Positions 16,493 to 27,977 are shown, numbered from the stretch's first letter. The stretch: 64,000 nucleotides of DNA from Prevotella sp. 10(H) (GCF_000711235.1 NZ_JOMI01000001.1:62001-126000), one strand, 5' to 3'. Translations and numbers: made by a program. Notes: a model not told the origin generated them from the letters alone.

Positions 16493-16906
16493 TTATTGTT
16501 TCGTATTTTGTTCTTTCAGTAAATCCCTAATTTCAGTTAGTAATACTTCTTCCTTACTCGGTGCAGGAGGTGCTGCAGGTTCTGCTTGTTTTTTGGAATG
16601 CAATGCATTCATGCCTTTTATTGCAAAGAAAATAGCAGTAGATATGATTACAAAATCAATAACTGTTTGTATAAAAGTACCGTAATTGATACTTACAGCA
16701 GCAGTATCACCGACCGCACCTTTTATTACAAATTTAAGGTCGCTGAAATCCACACCACCCAGAAGTACTCCTATAGGAGGCATTATAATATCGCTTACCA
16801 AGGATGATACAATCTTACCGAATGCTCCACCGACAATGACACCGACAGCCAAATCGACCACGTTGCCGCGCATCATGAAATCTTTAAGTTCTTTTAAAAC
16901 CGCCAT
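16493..16906 (-). CDS. mscL: Large-conductance mechanosensitive channel
   Basis: A 137-residue inner-membrane channel that opens under membrane tension to release solutes during osmotic downshock. The N-terminal amphipathic helix and first membrane segment are typical: [20 protein letters not shown], then [21 protein letters not shown] periplasmic loop follows, then TM2 ([20 protein letters not shown]) and a cytoplasmic helix ([15 protein letters not shown]). Length and order match MscL. A minus-strand TAAGTTTG at 16955-16962 is a plausible promoter. The downstream M48 gene may be in the same transcript. Confidence 0.97.
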   Translation of the reverse strand: MAVLKELKDFMMRGNVVDLAVGVIVGGAFGKIVSSLVSDIIMPPIGVLLGGVDFSDLKFVIKGAVGDTAAVSINYGTFIQTVIDFVIISTAIFFAIKGMNALHSKKQAEPAAPPAPSKEEVLLTEIRDLLKEQNTKQ

Positions 16907-16954
16907 AATTTTTTATATATTTTAGTTGTTTATACTATGTTCACATTTAGAACA

Positions 16955-16962
16955 CAAACTTA
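16955..16962 (-). promoter_or_regulatory. Possible mscL promoter -7 box (TAAGTTTG)
   Basis: Minus-strand TAAGTTTG 49 bases before the mscL ATG; it touches the 3' end of the preceding gene (stop at 16960). Confidence 0.45.
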
Positions 16963-17772
16963 ATATATTTTGTTTAATAAAATTTTAACGGTTGCAGGTT
17001 TGGTTTCTGTCGATATTTCATAGCTTTCTACACATATACTGTCTGATGAATGTATCATATATGGTATGGTTTTAAGGTCCTTAATAGTGTCTTTGTTATT
17101 CCTGTTCAGCAGATAGCCTTCTGTTTTTATAGTATCGTTATGTATGCTGTAGTCCAGAGCCAAAATTTCTTTATACAGTTTCAAGTAAATACTAACCGGA
17201 GAGCTGTCCCGTACTTTTTCAATAAATTCTTTATCCTCTTCTTTGGCGAAAAATGAATCTTCGGGATTAGTATCAATTATATTTTCAACTATCTTGTAAT
17301 GATCACTGATAGCAAATAACCCCTTATAATATGTGCACACAAGAAATTTATCATTCGCTACAGTATAAATGTAAATATTGCAGTCTTCATATTTAATTAT
17401 ACGTGGAGGAAATGGCAGGGCGATGTTATTTTCAATATGGGATCTGATTTTTTGCTCCTGTTCATAAGTCACTTTAGTAACAAGCAATCTATAACCGTCA
17501 TTATATTTAGACAATACCAGAGGATATGAAACATTCTGCCCTAGGGCATCAGTCAAAGGAGAAAAAGAGCAGTCATACGCATAAAATTTTTCCAGATTGA
17601 ATGCTCTGTTTATATTTATCACTTCTAAAGCTTCGGGTGAAACATATTCATATATATTTGTATCGAAGGAGCGTTTGTTACCCTCCAGCCTTTTGTACAT
17701 ATGCCATCCACCAAGAAGAATAGTAATCAGAAGAACAAATAAAATAACTATCTTTATTGCGCGTTTTGTCAT
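16960..17772 (-). CDS. Membrane-anchored protein of unknown function
   Basis: About 270 residues from the ATG at 17772 (an earlier ATG at 17787 exists). One N-terminal membrane segment (IKIVILFVLLITILLGGW) precedes a soluble, presumably periplasmic domain with many Tyr/Ile strands (YDCSFSPLTDAL, IIKYEDCNIYIYTVANDKFLVC). The segment FLVCTYYKGLFAISDHYKIVENII resembles DUF3352-type proteins that inspect ATP-independent periplasmic substrates, but I cannot place it firmly. It is divergent from gldFG with only 30 bases between start codons, and its -7 box runs up to within two bases of the gldFG start. Confidence 0.7.
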   Translation of the reverse strand: MTKRAIKIVILFVLLITILLGGWHMYKRLEGNKRSFDTNIYEYVSPEALEVININRAFNLEKFYAYDCSFSPLTDALGQNVSYPLVLSKYNDGYRLLVTKVTYEQEQKIRSHIENNIALPFPPRIIKYEDCNIYIYTVANDKFLVCTYYKGLFAISDHYKIVENIIDTNPEDSFFAKEEDKEFIEKVRDSSPVSIYLKLYKEILALDYSIHNDTIKTEGYLLNRNNKDTIKDLKTIPYMIHSSDSICVESYEISTETKPATVKILLNKIY

Positions 17773-17793
17773 AAAAATTGTAATCAACTCTTA

Positions 17794-17801
17794 CAAAGAT
17801 A
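17794..17801 (-). promoter_or_regulatory. Likely promoter -7 box (TATCTTTG) next to the gldFG start
   Basis: Minus-strand TATCTTTG, 22 bases from the ATG at 17772 and only one base from the gldFG ATG at 17803 on the other strand. Confidence 0.5.
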
Positions 17802-17802
17802 T

Positions 17803-20199
17803 ATGAAAGCTTTAGTATTGAAAGAACTTAAGTCGGTTTTTTGTTCTGCGGCAGGTGCTTTTTTTGCATTGGCTTTCTATCTCATCATGGGAATGATGCT
17901 ATGGTTCTTCGATGGCAGGTACAATATTATAGATGGCGGATATGCCGATCTGGAAAGGTTTTTCAGCCTTGCAGCACCTGTTTTTGCCGTACTTATCCCT
18001 GCATTGACGATGCGGTTGTTCGCCGAAGAAAAGAAAAATAAAACTTTCGATATCTTAAGATCAAGGCCTGTAAATATACCGGCTGTATATTTTAGTAAAT
18101 ATGTAGCCATTTTGATTTTTATACTGATTACTCTTCTGCCTACGGTCATTTACGTTTGTTCATTGCAGCAATTATCGAATCCTATAGGAAATGTCGATTT
18201 AGCTGCCATAACAGCCTCCTATATTTCATTGATATTAATTATTAATGTATTTATATCTATAGGTTTATTCGGCTCCGCCATTACCAAGAATCAAATAGTA
18301 GCCCTTATTATCTCTGTATTTCTGTGTCTGTTTTCTTTTTACGGTTTCGATTTGGCAGCAGGTTTGTTTCTTTCGGGAAAAGTACAGATAGCTGTTTCTT
18401 TAATAGGGCTGTTACAGCATTATAAATCAATGCAGCGCGGTGTAATCGGATTGTCGGAGATATTTACGGTTGTCAATTATCTGTTAGTATTTATATCTGC
18501 ATCAATTATTATTCTGAGCCTGAAAAAGAAAACAATGACGCTATGTTTTATAGTAACAATATTGATTCTGAATGTTATTTTTCTATTTCTACCGAATCTC
18601 AGAATCGACTTTACTTCTGATAAACGCTATACTTTAAGCGATTTTTCAAGAAAGATACTGAATGATATAAATAAAGAAAAAGAATTATACATCGAAGTCT
18701 ATTTAGACGGTGATCTTAACTATGGCTTCCAGCATTTAAGAAATGCTACAAATAATTTATTGGCTGACTTCAACAGTGTAGCTCATGGGAACATTAATAT
18801 AAACTTTAAAAATCCGTATCAACAAGGAGCTTCTATAGAAGATATCCGTGAATCTTTTTCCAATAAAGGCATGCACAGCATTATGCTCAATGAAGTAGAT
18901 AGGGAAGGAAAGGCCAGCCGGAAAATGATTTTCCCTTATGCGCAAGTAACCAACGGAAGCGATACCTTGGTTGTTTCTCTATTGAAAAATGTTGCAGGCA
19001 ATACGGCAGAAGAAAATCTGAACGCTTCTGTTGAAAGTCTTGAATTTGAATTTATAGATGCGATACGCCTGCTTAATCAGGATACGGTAAAAACTATAGC
19101 ATTTATAGAAGGGCATGACGAATTGCCGAGAAGCTATGTTTACGATGCCGAAAGGTTACTTTCGAAATATTACTCGGTCAACCGTGGTGAAATAGGAACT
19201 GAATTAGGCATATTAGATGATTTTGCTGCTATTATTATTGCGGGGCCTTTGCAGAAGTACAGTGAGGCGGAAAAGTATATTATCGACCAGTATATTATGC
19301 GTGGTGGTAAAGTATTATGGCTCATCGACGGCGTTTACTATTCGCATCAGGATTTAGCGACAACCGGACGATCGGCAAGTATGAAGAACGATCTCAATCT
19401 GGATGACATGCTATTTACATATGGAGTACGTATCAATCCTGACCTTATACAAGACAGGCAATGTATTTCCGTCTATCTGATTACAGATGAAAAAACACAG
19501 ACTGGAACTGTATTGCCGAGCTTTTTCCAGCCTTTGTTTATCCCGTCGGCCGATAATCCGGTAACAAAAAATATAAGGGATGTGAAAGGTGGATTTGCCA
19601 GTTCTATAGATATTCTAAACAATTCGAATACTACAAAAAAAAGTGTTTTGCTTACAAGCTCACAGAATACGCATCTACTCCAAGTGCCGGAAGTAATCGA
19701 TTTCGATGTAGAACGTATCCAGAATATACCTGATTATTTCAATCAGCAGTTTATACCAACAGCAGTAAGCCTCGAAGGCAATTTTACATCGGTGTTCGTA
19801 AACAGGACGATACCGGATAGTATTCAGTCGGAAGGCTATAAAACAATTATCCAAAGCAAAAATACGAAAATGATCTTCGTGTCATCGTCCGATATTATCA
19901 GCAACCAGCTGCAGGGAAAAGGGCAGGATACCATGGTTTTACCAATGGGCTATGATAAGGTATCGCAGCAGCAATTCGGCAACCCCGATTTTATCGTTAA
20001 TGCGGTGAACTGGCTGACTGATGACGATGGGCTGATGAAACTACGAACAAAGCAACAACGTCTATATATATTGAATAAAAAGAAGGCTTTTGAAGAAAGA
20101 GATAAATATGCCCTTATGAATACCGCATTACCTATTCTCTTTATGGGAATAGTTATGGGTAGTATTTTTGTATATCGAAAAAGAAAATATGAGAGATAG
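17803..20199 (+). CDS. Fused GldF-GldG gliding-type ABC transporter protein
   Basis: A 798-residue membrane protein. Residues 1 to about 245 are an ABC-2-type permease like GldF, with six hydrophobic segments and FAEEKKNKTFDILRSRPVN in the first cytoplasmic loop. From about 250 it continues without a break into a GldG-like protein: a membrane segment (LCFIVTILILNVIFLFLPNL), RIDFTSDKRYTLSDFSRKIL, the ABC_transp_aux domain with VKTIAFIEGHDELP and GGKVLWLIDGV, and a C-terminal membrane helix (LPILFMGIVMGSIFVYRKRKY). In Flavobacterium these are two genes that work with the GldA ATPase. No gldA or other gld gene is seen here, so the role is open. Confidence 0.85.
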   Translation: MKALVLKELKSVFCSAAGAFFALAFYLIMGMMLWFFDGRYNIIDGGYADLERFFSLAAPVFAVLIPALTMRLFAEEKKNKTFDILRSRPVNIPAVYFSKYVAILIFILITLLPTVIYVCSLQQLSNPIGNVDLAAITASYISLILIINVFISIGLFGSAITKNQIVALIISVFLCLFSFYGFDLAAGLFLSGKVQIAVSLIGLLQHYKSMQRGVIGLSEIFTVVNYLLVFISASIIILSLKKKTMTLCFIVTILILNVIFLFLPNLRIDFTSDKRYTLSDFSRKILNDINKEKELYIEVYLDGDLNYGFQHLRNATNNLLADFNSVAHGNININFKNPYQQGASIEDIRESFSNKGMHSIMLNEVDREGKASRKMIFPYAQVTNGSDTLVVSLLKNVAGNTAEENLNASVESLEFEFIDAIRLLNQDTVKTIAFIEGHDELPRSYVYDAERLLSKYYSVNRGEIGTELGILDDFAAIIIAGPLQKYSEAEKYIIDQYIMRGGKVLWLIDGVYYSHQDLATTGRSASMKNDLNLDDMLFTYGVRINPDLIQDRQCISVYLITDEKTQTGTVLPSFFQPLFIPSADNPVTKNIRDVKGGFASSIDILNNSNTTKKSVLLTSSQNTHLLQVPEVIDFDVERIQNIPDYFNQQFIPTAVSLEGNFTSVFVNRTIPDSIQSEGYKTIIQSKNTKMIFVSSSDIISNQLQGKGQDTMVLPMGYDKVSQQQFGNPDFIVNAVNWLTDDDGLMKLRTKQQRLYILNKKKAFEERDKYALMNTALPILFMGIVMGSIFVYRKRKYER

Positions 20200-20276
20200 A
20201 GAAAGTATAAGTCTTTTATACTATGCCACTTATTATCCATAGAGGTTTTCAGATATATTCCAAATCTGAAAAATAG

Positions 20277-22337
<2,061 letters not shown>

Positions 22338-22377
22338 AACATTAACTCATTTTTTATAAACCTAAATAATAACAACC

Positions 22378-23523
22378 ATGGAATTGAAAGCAATTCAAGA
22401 AAAATTCACATCTCTTTACGGTGCTGATGGCGTTACATACACATCACCCGGACGCGTAAACCTTATCGGAGAACATACTGACTACAACGGCGGTTTCGTT
22501 TTGCCCGGCGCAATCGACAAAGCTATGTATTGTACAATCAAGCCCAACGGAACAGATAAAGTAAGAGCATATGCACTCGATCTTGAAGAATCTGCCGAAT
22601 TCGGTTTGGGAGAAAATGATCTTCCGTCCAAATCTTGGGCAAAATATATTTATGGCGTTTGCCGCGAAATGATAAAGAAAGGTGCTACCGTAAAAGGCTT
22701 CGATACCGTGTTCGCAGGTGATGTGCCTCTCGGTGCCGGTATGTCATCTTCTGCTGCACTTGAAAGCTGTTTCGGTTTTGCTATCAATGATATGTATAAT
22801 TTAGGTTTCGACCGCTTCGAACTGGCTTTGATAGGACAGGCCACAGAGCATAACTATGTAGGAGTTATGTGCGGAATAATGGACCAGTTTGCGTCATGCT
22901 TTGGCAAAGAAGGCTCTTTGATACGCCTTGATTGCCGTTCTTTAGAATATCAGTATGTACCATTCAATCCGGAAGGATATCGCTTGGTACTTGTTAATAC
23001 ATGTGTGGCTCACGAATTGGCTTCTTCGGCTTATAACAAGCGTCGTCAGTCTTGCGAAGCAGTAGCTGCCGCTATCAAAAAACATCATCCTGAAGTGGAA
23101 TTGCTACGCGATGCTAATCTGGATATGTTGCGTGAAGTGGCTAACGAAGTAAGCGCAGAAGATTATATCCGTGCCGAATTCGTTATAGAAGAAATACAGC
23201 GCTTGCTGGATGCCTGCGAAGCTCTCGAAAAAGGAGATTATGAAACTGTGGGTAAGAAAATGTATGAAACTCATATCGGCCTGAGCCGCAAATATGAAGT
23301 AAGTTGTCCTGAACTCGACTTCCTGAACGATATCGCACGCGAATGCGGCGTTACAGGCTCACGTGTAATGGGTGGCGGTTTCGGCGGCTGTACTATCAAC
23401 CTCGTAAAGAATGAATTACACGACGGCTTTATCAAACGCGCTACAGAAAGCTACGAGCAGAAGTTCAAGATCAAGCCTAAAGTATATGATGTGATCATTA
23501 AAGACGGGGCGAGAAAATTATAA
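22378..23523 (+). CDS. galK: Galactokinase
   Basis: Phosphorylates galactose at C1 in the Leloir pathway. A 381-residue GHMP kinase with the galactokinase signature GRVNLIGEHTDYNGGFVLP near residue 25, the ATP-binding motif VPLGAGMSSSAALE near residue 120, and the third GHMP motif GSRVMGGGFGGCTINLV near residue 335. No other galactose gene (galE, galT, galM, transporter) is nearby; it lies between ligA and a DUF6913-like gene. Two stacked inverted repeats follow the stop codon. Confidence 0.96.
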   Translation: MELKAIQEKFTSLYGADGVTYTSPGRVNLIGEHTDYNGGFVLPGAIDKAMYCTIKPNGTDKVRAYALDLEESAEFGLGENDLPSKSWAKYIYGVCREMIKKGATVKGFDTVFAGDVPLGAGMSSSAALESCFGFAINDMYNLGFDRFELALIGQATEHNYVGVMCGIMDQFASCFGKEGSLIRLDCRSLEYQYVPFNPEGYRLVLVNTCVAHELASSAYNKRRQSCEAVAAAIKKHHPEVELLRDANLDMLREVANEVSAEDYIRAEFVIEEIQRLLDACEALEKGDYETVGKKMYETHIGLSRKYEVSCPELDFLNDIARECGVTGSRVMGGGFGGCTINLVKNELHDGFIKRATESYEQKFKIKPKVYDVIIKDGARKL

Positions 23524-23533
23524 TATACCCTAA

Positions 23534-23600
23534 AGACTTTAATTCAAACTGTTTTGTAAAGTCTATTGTTATACTATTCCCCTGCTTAGGCGGGGGAATA
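23534..23600 (+). terminator. Two hairpins after galK
   Basis: AGACTTTA pairs with TAAAGTCT (23534-23564), then TATTCCCC pairs with GGGGAATA (23575-23600). The second is strong but is followed by a mixed TAAATATA rather than a clean T run. Confidence 0.5.
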
Positions 23601-23662
23601 TAAATATAGAACGAACTACACCACAAAATAAACGATATTTATTTTCTTATATATTTTGTAAT

Positions 23663-24175
23663 ATGTTTGGTTTTAAAGTCAAAAAAAAGATAAGCTCGGC
23701 GCTTAAGGAAAATAAGCGTGAACATGTTTTCCATAATATGGGGAATATGAAAAAGATACTGATTCTCTTCAATTATAATGATTATAATGAAATCAAGCAG
23801 ATAGTTGAAGATCTGAAAGTAAAAGGAAAAGAGGTCACGCTGTGGACCGTACAGCCATTGATGAAAGATACAGGCAATACGATATTTCCTCAGGAAGTGA
23901 ATATCATCATGCAGAAGGATATTTCACGTTGGTTTGGCCTCTCGTCGCGTATCGTGAAAGAATTCAAGCAGTTGTCTTATGATACATTGCTCGATTTGAC
24001 AACAGAAAACAACAAGACTTTATTATATCTGCTGGCTAACAATACCGCTGAATTCTGCATCGGTATCAGAGAGTTGGATTTTAAAGTTTACGATCTTATT
24101 ATCCTGAAAGAAGAAAATGCAAATTTACCGGAAACGTATAATCAGATTAAATTTTACCTGAACAATATACGGTGA
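23663..24175 (+). CDS. Conserved Bacteroidetes protein (DUF6913-like)
   Basis: A 170-residue soluble protein without signal peptide: basic start (MFGFKVKKKISSALKENKRE), then a Rossmann-like alternation MKKILILFNYNDYNEIKQIVEDL, YDTLLDLTTENNKTLLYLLANN and a C-terminal FKVYDLIILKEE... QIKFYLNNI. The pattern fits what I recall of the DUF6913 family, which often lies upstream of dapA in Bacteroidetes. No catalytic motif is evident. dapA begins 86 bases downstream with its own promoter-like box, so it may be a separate unit. Function is not known. Confidence 0.7.
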   Translation: MFGFKVKKKISSALKENKREHVFHNMGNMKKILILFNYNDYNEIKQIVEDLKVKGKEVTLWTVQPLMKDTGNTIFPQEVNIIMQKDISRWFGLSSRIVKEFKQLSYDTLLDLTTENNKTLLYLLANNTAEFCIGIRELDFKVYDLIILKEENANLPETYNQIKFYLNNIR

Positions 24176-24191
24176 GGATTAAATTAATTCG

Positions 24192-24199
24192 TAATTTTG
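24192..24199 (+). promoter_or_regulatory. Likely dapA promoter -7 box (TAATTTTG)
   Basis: TAATTTTG matches TAnnTTTG, giving a leader of roughly 55 bases before the dapA ATG. Confidence 0.55.
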
Positions 24200-24261
24200 C
24201 ACAAATTAAAATACAGGCCGTCTTTTCGAAATGGACAGACAGTCTATCTTGAATCATTTTT

Positions 24262-25155
24262 ATGTCTGGAATAAATCTCAGAGGAATGGGAGTTGCTTTG
24301 ATAACTCCTTTTAAGGAAGATGAAAGTGTGGACTATGACGCACTTCTCCGACTTATTGATTACCAACTGCAAAACGGTACCGATTATCTCGTTGTGCTGG
24401 GAACTACAGCCGAAACACCTACACTGACCGAAGATGAGAAGAAAAAGATTGTGGAAACGGTAGTCAGCCGTGTGAACGGTCAGATTCCTATCATTCTGGG
24501 CGAAGGTGGTAACAATACACGTGCCATCGTTGAGAAACTAAAGAAGAACGATTTTACAGGTATCGACGGCATTCTGTCCGTTGTGCCTTACTATAATAAG
24601 CCGTCTCAAGAGGGCATTTATCAGCACTATAAAGCGATAGCAGAGGCTTCATCACTACCAATCATATCATATAATGTGCCGGGACGCACAGGAGTGAATA
24701 TGACAGCCGATACTACGTTGCGCATTGCCAACGATTTTCCCAATATTATAGCTATCAAAGAAGCATCCGGTAATATGGCCCAGATGGATGATATCATCAA
24801 GCGCAAACCGGAACATTTCCATGTTATCTCGGGAGATGACGGCGTCACGTTCCCACTCATTACGCTTGGCGCGATAGGGGTAATATCTGTTATAGGAAAT
24901 GCTTTCCCGAAAGAATTTAGCAGAATGACACGTTTGGCGCTCGAGGGGGATTATCGCAGTGCATTAACTATTCATCATAGTTTCAATGAACTTTTCAACC
25001 TTTTATTTGTCGATGGCAACCCTGCAGGTGTAAAATGCATGCTCAATATGATGGGTTACATAGAAAATAAACTGCGTCTACCGCTTGTGCCGACGCGCAT
25101 CACCACATACGAGCAAATCAGGAACGTTCTTATTGAACTGAATATCAAGTGCTGA
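24262..25155 (+). CDS. dapA: 4-hydroxy-tetrahydrodipicolinate synthase
   Basis: Condenses pyruvate with aspartate semialdehyde, the first committed step to lysine and meso-diaminopimelate for peptidoglycan. A 297-residue TIM-barrel enzyme of standard length. Motifs: GVALITPFKED; GTTAETPTLTEDEK; the YNVPGRTGVNM segment with the catalytic Tyr; and the Schiff-base Lys in AIKEASGNMAQM near residue 166. It has its own promoter-like box and is followed by tRNA-Arg on the same strand, which has a separate promoter. Confidence 0.97.
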   Translation: MSGINLRGMGVALITPFKEDESVDYDALLRLIDYQLQNGTDYLVVLGTTAETPTLTEDEKKKIVETVVSRVNGQIPIILGEGGNNTRAIVEKLKKNDFTGIDGILSVVPYYNKPSQEGIYQHYKAIAEASSLPIISYNVPGRTGVNMTADTTLRIANDFPNIIAIKEASGNMAQMDDIIKRKPEHFHVISGDDGVTFPLITLGAIGVISVIGNAFPKEFSRMTRLALEGDYRSALTIHHSFNELFNLLFVDGNPAGVKCMLNMMGYIENKLRLPLVPTRITTYEQIRNVLIELNIKC

Positions 25156-25196
25156 CTCGGATTCGGTGATTTTTTTTCGAAAAATCACTGTTCAGA

Positions 25197-25228
25197 TTTG
25201 GAGAATATACAAAACTATTTTACCTTTG
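25197..25228 (+). promoter_or_regulatory. tRNA-Arg promoter (TTTG-N20-TACCTTTG)
   Basis: TTTG at 25197-25200, 20 bases, then TACCTTTG at 25221-25228, 18 bases before the tRNA. This is the best complete match to the Bacteroidetes -33/-7 consensus in the window. Confidence 0.75.
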
Positions 25229-25245
25229 CATCGCAATTAAGCAAT

Positions 25246-25319
25246 GGCTACGTAGCTCAACTGAATAGAGCATCTGACTACGGATCAGAAGGTTGCAGGT
25301 TTGAATCCTGCCGTGGTCA
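25246..25319 (+). tRNA. tRNA-Arg (anticodon ACG)
   Basis: A complete cloverleaf: acceptor GGCTACG/CGTGGTC (two G-T pairs), D arm GCTC/GAGC, anticodon stem TCTGA/TCAGA with loop CTACGGA giving anticodon ACG, T arm GCAGG/CCTGC with loop TTTGAAT. The 3' CCA is not encoded (A then CA). A strong terminator follows immediately. ACG would be read as ICG after deamination of the wobble A and decodes CGN Arg codons. Confidence 0.95.
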
Positions 25320-25320
25320 C

Positions 25321-25360
25321 AAAAAGCATTTACAATGAAAATTTGTAGATGCTTTTTTTT
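25321..25360 (+). terminator. Strong terminator after tRNA-Arg
   Basis: AAAAGCAT-T-TACAA pairs with TTGTA-G-ATGCTTTT, ending in a run of eight T. Confidence 0.88.
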
Positions 25361-25483
25361 ATTTACCACTCAATATTTTTTGTTAATTATATAAGATTCT
25401 TATTGTTTGAATGAGATCATGTTAAAAGATGATTCTAAATACTTAATAAAGGTGTAGATATTTTTATTTTAATCCAAAAAATA

Positions 25484-25491
25484 TATCTTTG
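25484..25491 (+). promoter_or_regulatory. Likely promoter -7 box (TATCTTTG) for the FISUMP gene; long leader
   Basis: TATCTTTG about 240 bases before the chosen start at 25728. The leader is AT-rich, with no obvious terminator or riboswitch-like fold by eye. Confidence 0.5.
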
Positions 25492-25727
25492 TATCAGAGC
25501 GAGCAATCTACAAATATTTTAATTGCCCAACAAACTTAAAATTTCACAGTAATTATATTTTTAGATTTTGGTAAAAGATCTTCACAGATTCTTTTTATCA
25601 AACATTAAGGATACTCTTTAGGCATGTTAGTCTGTAAAAAAGGTATAATTTGATAAATATAATTACTTAGGAGACTGAACTCTATATGAGAAAACATTGT
25701 TTACTAAGAGCTACAAAGCGAAGATAT

Positions 25728-27977
25728 ATGAATAAAATATTCTATATAATAATTCTAGGTTTAATTATTATTTGCGGAAACCCATTATTTTCTTTTGCAC
25801 AAGTAACTATCGGTTCAAACACTAAAGCAAATAAAGGCGCATTACTTGATCTGAAGGAGACAGAGGAGATTTCCGATAAAGCCAATTCTACTCGTGGCTT
25901 GGCATTGCCAAGACTTAAATTGACCAATGAAAACAATTTATTTCCTATGTTCGAAACTGCAATTGGTTCAGGAGTTGCTAACAGCGAATATGCCGGTGCG
26001 TTAAAATCGGCTCAGGATGAAAAACATGTAGGCCTTGTTGTTTATAATCTCAATAAGTGTAATGGTTTTGGACAAGGTACATACGTTTGGGATGGAAAGG
26101 CCTGGAAACCTTTAATAGATGTGGGAGAAAGCTTACAGTTACCCAATATACTTCTAACCGACCCGAATGTTATAAAAATTGATAATAATACATACTTATA
26201 TCATCTACCTAGTGGAAAAGATTTACGATCTTTTCCGAGCGGAAATAAATTTAATCTCAATTTTAATTGGTTATATCCATCCAGCGGAAATCTGAAAATA
26301 ACAGATATTACATCACTTCCGTCTTCATCTTCAACTCCGGGATCGGATGGTGCATTGAAATTCGCTAATAACACTAATGCTGAAGGTTGGGCTAACCCGG
26401 TTACCAAAAGCCCCGCCAGATTTGAGTATGAGTTGCAAGATATGTCTGATATAATAACAAGTGATAATCCATTTGTAAGTAACCCTTTCAGAAGCCGGGA
26501 AACAAGTGTTACATTCGAGGTGCCTGCCAATGAATGTTATGGAGCAAACAAAGTGACTGTGAAGTTGAATCAGACAAACTATAGACTGACGGTAAAGAAA
26601 GATAACGAGGCATTCAATCAAATGTCATATAGTTTTAAAACCGGTGGGCAGTATGGCACAGGAACGAATCATTACAGGCTTTTAATAACGCCAGTTAACA
26701 CCAATTTTGAATGGGGTGACGGTATAGACCTGGAATTGCAGTCAAATGCCAAATGGAAATCCAGTCTTGTTAAAACAGATTATTTCTCTGACGTTTTTAC
26801 CGATATGAATGTACCCGAACGGGGAGGGCAGGAGATAACAAACGGAGCGATGCCTGATATTGTATATCGTAAGCCTGTAAGGAATAGTCAGGCAGCTAAT
26901 TACAGAACGCGCGGTGAAGTCGCGGCTACTATGACTTTTCAGGATACAGCTGTTAATGTCCGCTTTTATCCCATTATGATAGATTTTGTACAGTGTTCTT
27001 CAGACCTGTATGACGAGAAAGGAATGACGGATGTCGGGAGAGCAACAGGTCCATGGGCTAGTGGGGCCGGTGTGCTAAAACATACCGACCAGTCCGGAAG
27101 GATCTTCTATTCAGCCGAGTTTGGAACCGCCGGACGGTGGATGATAACAAATCTGGCAGCAACGAAGTTTGATACGGGAAGCAATGCTACCAAAGCTTTA
27201 TCGCCATATAATAATACTGAAGTGCAAAATCAGGATAATGGGAATCCAAAATATGCCTATCCTCAGACGGAGGGGGTAGACGTAGGCTCCACCAACTGGA
27301 GTGAACAACCTAACGACTGGAGACAGACAGAAGGACTTTTCTATAACTGGTATGCAGCCAGCGGAAGGAAATCGGTCGATAATGCAAATGTAGAAGAAGG
27401 AAACACCAGTCAGGGAAACGTACAAGGTATTTGTCCGAATGGCTGGCATCTGCCGTCAGATAAAGAATGGAGCCAATTGGAAGAAGTAATACATAAAAAT
27501 ATCGGCACATATGCGACATACGACCAGGAAACGTTAAATGAAAATCTGCCGAAATTACCAGCATGGAGTTCCGGCTGGAATACAGCCAGCGGAGAAAGAG
27601 GCGCATGGCTTATGGATGGTGATTTCGGGCATGGTGCTGCTATGAAAGAAATATGCGGTATTAAAGGACAGGAGTTCTATTGGCTTTTAGGAACCAAAAA
27701 CTATAGTAAGGTACCCCGTTTGGGAGGCTTCAATGCAATGCTTGCAGGCCGTATCAAAACTTACAAAACCAATCAAAATCCGATATCGGGACCAATGCGG
27801 CAGGAAGACCGCTATGCAAATGGCGATTACTGGTCGCTTTCCCAAAAAGCATCGACAGATGTAGTTGGGGTAAGTAATACTGCATGGACACGGGGTTTTA
27901 GTCTCTATGGGTCGACAGTGCGCAGGGAGGATGTTTCTAAGACACAACTTTTTTCGGTTCGTTGTAAGAAGAATTAA
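25728..27977 (+). CDS. Large secreted FISUMP-domain surface protein
   Basis: 749 residues from the ATG at 25728 (an upstream ATG at 25686 adds 14 basic residues and is less likely). Signal peptide IFYIIILGLIIICGNPLFSFA, then QVTIGSNTKANKGALLDL, typical of Bacteroidetes surface proteins. The middle part (about 100-430) is Ser/Asn-rich beta sequence without recognised motifs. The C-terminal about 250 residues are a FISUMP (Fibrobacter succinogenes major paralogous) domain: FYNWYAASGRKSVDN, GICPNGWHLPSDKEWSQLEEVI, and YWSLSQKASTDV...FSVRCKKN at the end. The domain's function is poorly known; display at the surface is inferred. Confidence 0.82.
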   Translation: MNKIFYIIILGLIIICGNPLFSFAQVTIGSNTKANKGALLDLKETEEISDKANSTRGLALPRLKLTNENNLFPMFETAIGSGVANSEYAGALKSAQDEKHVGLVVYNLNKCNGFGQGTYVWDGKAWKPLIDVGESLQLPNILLTDPNVIKIDNNTYLYHLPSGKDLRSFPSGNKFNLNFNWLYPSSGNLKITDITSLPSSSSTPGSDGALKFANNTNAEGWANPVTKSPARFEYELQDMSDIITSDNPFVSNPFRSRETSVTFEVPANECYGANKVTVKLNQTNYRLTVKKDNEAFNQMSYSFKTGGQYGTGTNHYRLLITPVNTNFEWGDGIDLELQSNAKWKSSLVKTDYFSDVFTDMNVPERGGQEITNGAMPDIVYRKPVRNSQAANYRTRGEVAATMTFQDTAVNVRFYPIMIDFVQCSSDLYDEKGMTDVGRATGPWASGAGVLKHTDQSGRIFYSAEFGTAGRWMITNLAATKFDTGSNATKALSPYNNTEVQNQDNGNPKYAYPQTEGVDVGSTNWSEQPNDWRQTEGLFYNWYAASGRKSVDNANVEEGNTSQGNVQGICPNGWHLPSDKEWSQLEEVIHKNIGTYATYDQETLNENLPKLPAWSSGWNTASGERGAWLMDGDFGHGAAMKEICGIKGQEFYWLLGTKNYSKVPRLGGFNAMLAGRIKTYKTNQNPISGPMRQEDRYANGDYWSLSQKASTDVVGVSNTAWTRGFSLYGSTVRREDVSKTQLFSVRCKKN

